Shown here one piece after another: positions 56,497-64,000 of a DNA stretch of 64,000 nt. A program made the position numbers and the translations under genes. The notes below the pieces were generated by a model, which saw only the letters and a program-made list of their open reading frames with translations, was not told where the DNA came from and did not search any database. Numbering within the stretch: the stretch's first letter is position 1; each line of letters starts with the position of its first letter. Origin of the DNA: Salvia splendens (taxonomy: Eukaryota > Streptophyta > Magnoliopsida > Lamiales > Lamiaceae); NCBI RefSeq assembly GCF_004379255.2, contig NC_056049.1, positions 682,001 through 746,000 on the forward strand, read 5' to 3'.

Positions 56497-58709
56497 ATGT
56501 CACTTTCACTCTCTTCTCTTCGCAGTCATTTCTTCAAACACTTTAAGTTCAACGGTCGAGCCTCCAATTTCTCCTCCTTGCGCCGCCGCATTCACCGGAA
56601 TCCTCCTCCCCTAAGCTTCTTTTCGCTCTTCCCCCCAATCGGAGCACGACAGCTGCAGCAACAACGGTCTGCCGCTGCCAGTTATTCCACACTTCCATTC
56701 AACAATGGCGATAGCCACAATTCATTCACTTCGCCTTACCTTTCCGTTCACATTTGCTGCCCAAAACACATCTCTGTAAAGTTTCTCGATTTCTTCTCTC
56801 TATTTCTTGTGTTTTTGTGTATGTGGTGCGTTGTTTGAGAGATGAATTTTGATGGTAGGACGCGCTGTCGGAGTCTCTCATGTGTTTTGGAGCGAGTTCT
56901 ACCACTATTGACGAACAAAACGGCTCCGATTCCGATGAGGTATAACTTAACATTGTGAAATTTTAATTTCTGTGATGAAAGAGGAAAATGCCCAAATTGA
57001 TAACAAAACTTTGATTATCTTTTGGATTAGGACTATATGGAAACAACACTATCCCTTTTAGCTCAATCTAGCTGTGGATCACTGTGATTTTCTCCAGTGA
57101 TAGCTAAGTTATGATTATTTGGTTTTGATAGATATGGATCGGTTCTACGTTCGATGTAGAACAGGATGTTAACGAGTGCATTGCACTAGCTGCGGACTCA
57201 GTTGGATTGAAAGATATACCTAAATACAAAGTTGAACAGCAAGATCACATGGATTGGATTAAACAAACTCAGGTATTTTGAACAAACTGATATTTTAGTT
57301 TCTGTGTCCAAATCTATAGGTTGGGAACTTGAGATATGAGCTTTGTTGGTTTTGAAACATGGGTAGAAAGTGGATATTTGGTATGATATTTAGATCCAAC
57401 TGATCTATGGCTGCTACTGGAATCTTCAGTACTGTTCAGTTTGTTAAAACTAGACCAAGTGCTCAGTCAATCTTATGTATAGTATGGTTTCCATTAAAAA
57501 ACAAGGCAAATTGCCAGAAAAAATCACCAAGTTTGGTCAATCCCGCGACTTTACAAATGACTGATTATATCTTACTTTGACATTTTTCCCTAAACCCAAC
57601 CTCAGGGGAAAATCTAGTGTGCTATGGTGAATCATAATGATGTTTCTGGCTCTGTTTTTTCTTTGCAAATTGCAGGAATCTTTTCATCCCGTGGAAATAA
57701 CTGAGGGCCTGTGGATTGTGCCTGAATGGAGAAAACCCCCAGTGAGATTCCAAGTCTTACATGTGTTTAAATTCCACAAGTAATGATCTTGCAATGCTGG
57801 AAATTATTTGAGGGTACAAATTTATGCCAAATTGAACAAACAGGATCCTCAAGCAACGAACATAATTTTGAATCCCGGTTTGGCATTTGGAACTGGGGAA
57901 CATCCTACGACAAAGCTGTGTCTACTGCTGCTGCGTCGGCTAATAAAAGGAGGAGAGTGCTTTCTTGATTATGGTACAGGATCTGGAGTTCTTGCAATAG
58001 CGGCACTCAAGGTACTATTTAAATCGAATGTGTTTCTATTCAACTTTCAAAAAAATGAGCTGAAATCCAAATGAGTACTACCATGTTTACTGGCCTTTGA
58101 TTTGAAAAAATACATGTATGATCGTGTATATATCTTGTTCTTCTGGCTTACTTTGCCATAGTAGTGTAGTTTGGAGCGCATCTTTCAGTTGGATTTGACA
58201 TAGAGGCACAGGCGATCACATCAGCATGCTACAACGCCGCTTTGAACAAGATAGGATCGCAGGAGTTGAAGCTGAGTCTCGTTCCTAGCAAGGATGGGGA
58301 TCAATTTGAGAGCAACGACATCGGTGTTGACGAGCCATATGACTCGAAGATCATTGCTGAGAAAGACAAGTATGATGTGGTTATTGCTAACATACTGCTG
58401 TATCCACTGCTGGACTTGGCAGACCGGATCGTCTCGTATGCGAAGCCTGGTGCCACAGTCGCCATCTCCGGGATCATAGCTGAGCAGGTGAAAACTTGTT
58501 CTTTTGTAGTTGCTGATATCATGGTTGAGGACACAAGCAATTGCTTCCAACTTTCACCAAACAAATTGAACATCAATATTGTTGGGTAATTGTTGCTACT
58601 CCTTGTGCAGGTCCCTGTGGTGATGGAGCGTTATTCTCAGTTGTTGGAAGACATCAATATATCAATGATGGATGATTGGGCATGCATTAGTGGCCTCAAG
58701 AAAGCATAA
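56497..58709 (+). CDS. PrmA-like protein methyltransferase (ribosomal protein L11 methyltransferase family)
   Basis: There are seven exons: 56497-56775, 56859-56939, 57132-57272, 57676-57741, 57844-58011, 58170-58487 and 58611-58709. All are phase 0 and GT-AG; the product is 383 aa. The first ~75 residues are Ser/Arg-rich without acids, a likely plastid or mitochondrial transit peptide. PrmA signatures follow: [12 protein letters not shown] (~201-212), the SAM motif [17 protein letters not shown] (229-245), GFDIEAQAI, and [15 protein letters not shown] (~315-329), where N-x-L-x-x-P replaces the usual motif IV. PrmA trimethylates bacterial L11, so an organellar ribosomal target is likely but unproven. 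The unusual insert between GFDIE and IANIL (~70 residues, acidic) is longer than in bacterial PrmA. Exon 5 was placed at 57844 because it joins [11 protein letters not shown] in family register. Confidence 0.9.
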
Positions 58710-59062
58710 CCGAGTTGTGGTCTAGTCCTTTTATTTCTATCTCACTTCGTACACATTTAAATTCTTCAAAACTAACGACTAGTTTAACTTATGGCTTTGG
58801 TTTAGTTCTTCATTTTCATGAGTTGTCCGTTTCATGCTATTTGTGGTTATCAGATCTCTATTTGGTTGCTTGATTTGAAAGGGTCGCCTTTTTTGCTTTG
58901 CTTGTGTTTATTGTGTGGGCGCTGCAAAATAGACTCGTCTGATATTAGTTGATTTTTGTTCTTTTTAAACACCAATATATTTTTTTAAAAGGAAATAGGC
59001 TTTACCGATTTCAGTAAAAAATATAAAGAAGTTAGTCTCAGGCGTGATTGCCATATACAACT

Positions 59063-59148
59063 CAGTTGGTAAGACGTTTCTCTTTTCTTTTATGTGATAT
59101 TTCAGCAGTTGGTAAGACGTTTCTCTTTTCTTTTACGTGATATTTAAG
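59063..59148. repeat. 43-bp tandem duplication with tRNA-like A box
   Basis: The unit CAGTTGGTAAGACGTTTCTC... occurs at 59063 and 59106 with two to three differences. The text before and in it (AACTCAGTTGGTAAGACG) resembles a tRNA D-arm/A box, so a tRNA-derived SINE fragment is possible. No B box was recognised. Confidence 0.55.
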
Positions 59149-59287
59149 CAGATACAATTATACAACAAACTTTGAGAAAATAATAAATGAAGTCAATTTC
59201 AATTAAGACAATTAGGTAGCTTGACCAATAAAAATAGTGGTAGTAGTAATTTATCAATTATTTCCTATATCAAATTTGAAGAATTTC

Positions 59288-59652
59288 GGGGTAAATACAT
59301 AACGAATATAAAATGTATCACCTTTGTTTCATAATAGTACAAAAAGTTTGAAGTTGACATAAATCATACAAAAAAATTCTTTGTCTATGTGAAATACAAA
59401 ATGTTTCATCATTGTTTCATATTGGTATAAAAAGTTTTTTGATTGTTTCATATTGGTACAAAATTTTTTATCATTGTTTCATGGTTTGTACGTCTTATAA
59501 GTAAAAAGTTAACATCGTTTAAACACATATAATGGAATGTACTAAATTGAAACACGAAAGAAATTTTTTGTATGATTTATGTCCAACTTCAAACTTTTTA
59601 TACTATTACAAAACAAAGGTGATACATTTTGTACGAGTTTTGTATTTACCTG
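59288..59652. mobile_element. Foldback hAT-like element upstream of the IBA57 gene
   Basis: The arms at ~59288-59390 and ~59560-59652 are reverse complements over roughly 95 bp with few mismatches (left GTATCACCTTTGTTTC..., right ...AAACAAAGGTGATAC). An 8-bp direct repeat AGAATTTC flanks it (59280-59287 and 59653-59660). The centre contains short repeats of TTTCATATTGGTA. With an 8-bp duplication it fits a hAT MITE of foldback type. It ends 165 bp before the IBA57 start codon, inside the likely promoter. Confidence 0.8.
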
Positions 59653-59817
59653 AGAATTTCAAGTAATTCAATCAATGCCATGTAAATAATTATAAGTAAG
59701 AAAAAAGTGCGAGTGAGACGATTCTATTCATCTCTGAAGAGACATTTCATCGAATAGGTACAGTGCTCCTCTATCACCTCCCCAGCTCAACTCCCCTCCG
59801 CCGCTCACCTCCAAAAA

Positions 59818-61487
59818 ATGCATGGCCTCAACTCCTCTCTCCGCCTCATTACATCCAAATTCTTCTCCACGCAGCCCAATCTCCATTCCACCAGCCCCAC
59901 GGCGTGTCTCTTAAAAAACCGGTCCATAATCCGGTTCAGCGGACCCGAAACCATCAAATTCCTCCAGGGTCTGCTCACCAACGACGTCCGGAGCTTCGAA
60001 GATCCGCAAACTGCGGCGTCGCCGGTGTACGCCGCGATGCTGACTCCTCAAGGGAGGTTTCTCTACGATTTTTTCTTATACAGACCGCCCCGACCCGACC
60101 CAGGTGAGCTGGAGGTTTATGCGGATGTGGACGGATCTGTCGTCGACGAGCTCTTGGCAGCCTTGAAAAAGTGAGGAATTTCGTTTTTGATTAACATTTA
60201 TATTGCTTGACTTGAAAATTTGCAGAGTTTTGTTATAATGTGCTTATTGAATGGTTATGTTTGAGATTGTGTTGATTTCAAGGAGAGCGCCTTAGTCCAT
60301 CTTATGGAGATATGAAATTATTCGAACCTACTCTTTATGATGTGAGACGAGCCTTTATTTTTAATAAGTAGACCGAATGAATGTTTTAAGCTTCAGCATC
60401 TTTGTGATGATAGGGTTTACTATTTAATGTTTGCTATGATCTTGATTTAACAGATACCGTTTGAGGTCTAAGGTCGATATTGAGAATGTCGGGGAGGAAT
60501 TTTCCTGCTGGCAACGGTTTGGTCGGGGCCTTGAACTTGATTCTGTTGGCTGGGGTGGTATAGTTGATCAGTCGGGTGTATCCTCTTCACAAGGAACTAA
60601 CATTGGTTGGAATTGGCATAACGATCCACGACTGGCTTGTCTAGGATACAGGGGCATCTTTCCGTCTAATGCAACGCGTATGCTTCTTGTTTTAGCCCCT
60701 TTATCGACCACTATATTTTCAATTGTTCCGAACTTGCAAATTGGCACATTTATTTCGATTCACTTGCAGCCTGCGTGCGACTTTATATCCGGTTTGTATT
60801 CATCTGGTACATGTATGCATTTGCTGTAGCGCCTCTAGTCGAGGAGGACAAGGAAACGGATGAACGGAACTTTCTTCTTTGGAGATTAGAGAAGGGAGTT
60901 GCAGAAGGCTCTTCTGAGATTCCAAAGGGTGATTTCACACTTACTTATTTTACGCTGTTTGAGTATCTCTAACTGCTTTTGGGTTTCAGTTTAAGCTAAA
61001 AAAAGAAAGTCGGTGTCATTTTTTTTAGGTGAGGCAATACCACTCGAGTACAATCTTGTTGGTCTAAATGCTATAAGCTTTGACAAAGGATGTTATGTTG
61101 GCCAAGAACTTGTTGCTCGTACACATCACCGTGGAGTAATCCGAAAACGTTTGATTCCTGTTCGATTCTTGAGTGGTAGCGGAAAAGGTAAGCCGTTTAA
61201 AGCGTTTCTTGGTTATTCACTGAGATAATTTCTGCTTTGATTTAATTTCAGAGGTGGAGCAACAAGTATCTCCTGGTTCGGAAGTGATAAGCAATGCGTC
61301 TAAAAAGAAAGCCGGGACAGTCACGGCTGCACTTGGGTCCCGTGGTCTGGCACTCATCCGCTTGGAGGAAGCTTTCAAAGAGACGGGCGCCTTGACCATC
61401 AACGGCCGGGAAGATATCAAAGTCGAGACTATTAGGCCAAAATGGTGGCTGCCGGAGTGGTTTCTTCATCAGCAACAGCTGACATAG
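59818..61487 (+). CDS. IBA57: IBA57-type mitochondrial Fe-S cluster assembly protein (GcvT/YgfZ fold)
   Basis: There are five exons: 59818-60170, 60454-60677, 60830-60928, 61029-61187 and 61252-61487. Phases 2, 1, 1 and 1 join; the product is 356 aa. The N-terminus ([19 protein letters not shown]) is a plausible mitochondrial presequence. Folate-binding-fold text follows ([33 protein letters not shown]). The family signature [17 protein letters not shown] (~245-261) contains the conserved cysteine of YgfZ/IBA57. In yeast and plants IBA57 works with ISCA proteins in making 4Fe-4S clusters; plant loss is embryo-lethal (family knowledge). Exon 2/3 and 3/4 junctions were chosen to give TPPLVEED and PKGEAIPLE, the conserved text. 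Splicing at 60677 leaves C to be completed by CG. Confidence 0.92.
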
Positions 61488-61939
61488 GATTTGTATGTGA
61501 CTTCGCAGCCGGGAACTTTTGCACTATGAATCAGAAGCTCAAGGTAAGCATTGCTTCCGTTTTTGTTTTACACATCGTTTATTTTTCTCATGTACTAGTT
61601 TGCTACTTGAAACTTTGGCTTCGTCACTGGATTTTGCTGACGATACAATTGTAACCCGATAAAAATTTGATGAATAATACACTACCTAGAACTCCAAGAC
61701 AAGAATGATTAATCGTCAGATCATTATCCAATTCATCAAGTGATCACGGATCTACAAAATAGAACTCGTGGGGTTGGACACAGGGAAAAGGAAGGTTGCC
61801 ACTAATGTTGGCGACAATGGATGGAGGATGAAGCACAGAAGTGAACCCCGGTAAGGGTAACATGTGTTCGGCTTCAGCTCCAAAGGCCGAATTGATTAGA
61901 GTTTTTTGTGGACCCGACCCCACCTAGATCCGCCATTGT

Positions 61940-62820
61940 TAGTTATATTGCTGAAACAGCGTGCTTGCAATCCGTTGATGTAATTGAGAGTGGTAGCCAT
62001 CTTCGTCATTTGTAACTGATGCCAACCCCACGATGTGGCAGTTCTGCGCCAACCTTCTGAGGTTGTGGTTCACTTTTGTTATTCGTTTGTCAGGAGCTTC
62101 GAACACTCCAACAGCCCAAAAGTAGCTTTCCACCACCATATCCCTCACAAATGGGAGTTTCTCAGCTAGGCCTGAATTCTTCCACCACCTAAACATATAT
62201 GTTTGAAATTAAATAAGATTTTTCTTCTTTTTTTTTGGCGCAAAAGAAATACTCCACCGGTCCCTCATTATGTATCTCATTAGAAGTCTCATGTTACTAC
62301 TTTAGGAAGTCTCCCAATAAAAGTGGGATCTACATTCCACTCAATTATTCAACTCATGACACGGTTAATTAAGACGTGCTAAAAGCAAATAGGATTTCTA
62401 AAGAGCGACAGAGGGAGTAGTGATCACCTTGAGATATCTTTGAGTTCTTCTAATTGTGTTGCTTGAACAATGTTGAAATGTAGTTTGGCAAGCTCAAAGG
62501 TGGTTGGATTCATGTCGGGTCTCGACGCGTATGCATCCAAGAACCATCTTGCCTCTAGATTTGGTGTTCTCCAGTGAATGGCGAATCCATGATGAAAGAT
62601 CGTCGTCAATTTCATCATCTTCAAGTTTTTTTTGGAGACAATGAGTAGAAAATTGTCTTGCAAGCTCTAGTGTCTCCTCACCTTTTATCAAAAGGAAAGC
62701 TGCTTCGTAAAGTTGCAACATTCCTTTTGGTATTTCGAGCAAGGCTTGCCTTGAAATCACTACCATTCTCGTTCTTGAAACAATGAAACCCCTCTGCAAT
62801 TGTAAACCATCAGATTAATG
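61940..62820 (-). pseudogene. Terpene synthase (TPS-b-like) pseudogene fragment
   Basis: On the minus strand, residues [20 protein letters not shown] through [12 protein letters not shown] are typical terpene synthase sequence. At ~62571-62576 the frame is lost: [20 protein letters not shown] continues in another frame, probably after a small deletion at a repeated CACTGGAG. The exon ends LKDISR at 62428. A properly spliced next exon (from 62188) reads [20 protein letters not shown] and [13 protein letters not shown], then diverges before the DDxxD metal-binding motif. The N-terminal exons (RRx8W) and the C-terminal exons are absent. The intron (62189-62427) contains a Stowaway-like MITE (~62250-62420). 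Broken in frame and at both ends, so certainly non-functional here. Confidence 0.88.
62250..62420. mobile_element. Stowaway-like MITE in the terpene synthase relic
   Basis: The left end is ACTCCACCGGTCCCTCA and the right end GAGCGACAGAGGGAGTAGT, degraded inverses. AT-rich interior. It lies within the intron of the pseudogene. Boundaries approximate. Confidence 0.6.
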
Positions 62821-63004
62821 GTTCGCTGAAGGGCATGCCTACGTGAAGGGAAATCGATAAACTTGACAATTCGTTGATGTAATTGAGCGTGGTTGCCATC
62901 TCTGTTGAGATACATAAACTGCGCCACTCTTCCGGTATTAGCTACGTCCACAGGCCCACAACCAAATCATCCTCACTTGGATAGTTGGTCATGCGCGTGT
63001 TTAT

Positions 63005-63232
63005 TACTCCCTCAGTCCCCAAAGAATATGCACTTTGAGTTCGGTACAAATTTTGATGCAAAATTGGTAAAATAAGAGAGATGTAGAGAGAAAAAGTAGT
63101 CAAAGTATTGTTAGTGGAGAATGAGTATCACCTCATTAAAGAGAATAGTTTCTAAAATTGGAAAATGCATATTCTCGTGTGACAGACTAAAAAGAAAAGA
63201 ACGCATATTCTTATGAGACACAGAGAGTATAT
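63005..63232. mobile_element. Stowaway-like MITE (family A)
   Basis: The left end is TACTCCCTCAGTCCCCA and the right end GAGACACAGAGAGTAT. The interior TATTGTTAGTGGAGAATGAG is shared with the 4411 copy and inverse to the 37281 copy. Confidence 0.7.
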
Positions 63233-63821
63233 AATACTAGTAACTAATATATATAAAAGTATAATCCACATTTCACTAACGTTTACAACATAAAGAAAAT
63301 ATTCACATCTCCTGAACCGTAGAATTACAAACTAGTTTTAACATAAAGAAAATATTCAACATAAAAGGAATTCCTACAAACAAAGCAACAATTGTTCTTC
63401 ATGGGAAAGTCGCAAAGGAATTTTTTCCAAAGTAATGTACCCATGAAATTCTTCACTTGCCGCTGGCAGATAGCAGGGCTGCCCACTGCCCAGTGTCGGC
63501 TAGGCTTCAGTGGCCGTTGGAGGTCGCGATGTCCATTCTGGACTCGGCCGCCAAGCCTGGCTCGGGTACTTGTTCTTCTCCATTCAATTCCTTAAAACAT
63601 TTGTCCCTCAATAATAATGCCTTTTTTTACTTCAGTTTCAAAGATGTCCTACAAAACCAAGATAGTAAAATTATACTGTACAACAAATTTACTCAAATTG
63701 AACCAATCAAAAATATTTGAGCTCAAAATCAACATAAATATGCATGAAATGAGTACACCACAAGACTGAAAAAGATCATTCCTCAAAGAAACATTTCATA
63801 GTCAATGGCGAGTTTCCTTCC

Positions 63822-64000
63822 TTACCATTTTCTACGAACTTTGTTACCATCGGCCTCCCCTGGCTTTTGTGACTTTGCATTCGCATCCTTTGACCGGCCC
63901 TTGAAACCCGTTTTCCATGCAGATAACCTATTTTTTAGATTGTTCAGTTCATCTCTGGGACTTAACCAAGGTATATTCAATGACTTTAACCTAATTATTG
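63822..64000 (-). CDS. C-terminal exon of an unidentified gene (partial)
   Basis: On the minus strand a frame enters from the window edge and ends at TAA (63822-63824). It reads ...LNIPWLSPRDELNNLKNRLS, then a Lys/Arg/Gly-rich tail ending NKVRRKW. The regular leucine spacing (ELNNLKNRLSAW) suggests an amphipathic helix and the tail is strongly basic. The composition is coding-like and unlike the AT-rich flank (63240-63820, where nothing else is supported). I do not recognise the family. The exon may begin a few bases inside the window; an AG at the extreme right edge cannot be tested. Confidence 0.5.
   Translation of the reverse strand, partial: IIRLKSLNIPWLSPRDELNNLKNRLSAWKTGFKGRSKDANAKSQKPGEADGNKVRRKW

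Overview
This is nuclear DNA from a flowering plant, almost certainly a core eudicot. The genes have many short GT-AG introns, the non-coding DNA is AT-rich, and every recognisable protein has its best match in the plant families named below. The transposon families, a TPS-b-type terpene synthase relic and the general texture suggest an asterid, perhaps Lamiales (Lamiaceae). That last step is an impression, not a proof.

Layout. 1-2.8 kb: the PBS-side end of a minus-strand LTR retrotransposon (LTR, primer-binding site, 39-bp tandem repeats) carrying two coiled-coil ORFs antisense to it. 3.3-4.0 kb: LC8-type dynein light chain (-). 5.2-7.8 kb: a Harbinger-type element with a broken ORF and a hAT-type non-autonomous element, both with clean target-site duplications. 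10.4-14.9 kb: CNGC4-type cyclic-nucleotide-gated channel (+), with a second Harbinger derivative in intron 1. 15.3-17.5 kb: a decayed LTR-element segment. 18.0 kb: tRNA-Arg(ACG). 22.0-22.8 kb: SPOROCYTELESS/NOZZLE-like repressor (+). 25.7-29.7 kb: TRM5-type tRNA m1G37 methyltransferase (-), with a solo LTR in an intron. 30.1-32.2 kb: PHOS32/34-type universal stress protein (+). 33.5-34.4 kb: BBX28/29-type B-box protein (-). 34.5-39.2 kb: gene-poor, rich in Stowaway-like MITEs. 39.2-44.4 kb: type II (AVP2-like) H+-pyrophosphatase (-), 14 exons. 46.6-48.8 kb: AHL/HAL2-like PAP phosphatase (+). 51.5-52.5 kb: hAT-like element. 52.9-53.5 kb: small serine-rich plant protein (+). 54.5-56.3 kb: PRA1.H-like (-), head to head with a PrmA-like methyltransferase at 56.5-58.7 kb (+). 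59.3-59.7 kb: long foldback element. 59.8-61.5 kb: IBA57-like Fe-S protein (+). 61.9-62.8 kb: terpene synthase pseudogene (-). 63.8-64.0 kb: last exon of an unidentified gene (-).

Exons were assembled by hand from splice signals, reading phase and remembered family conservation. Each assembled CDS closes in frame, and the lengths fit the families. The genes do not form a pathway. What links them is gene order: from memory, CNGC4, SPL, the Met-10-like methyltransferase, PHOS32/34, BBX28/29, AHL, PRA1.H and probably the LC8 gene all have Arabidopsis counterparts on the paired At4g27 and At5g54 segments. The window therefore looks like an ancestral, interleaved version of those duplicated blocks. 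I found no clearly new molecular system. The most informative signals are the precisely bounded transposons, the antisense ORFs in the LTR element and the two compact divergent promoters.
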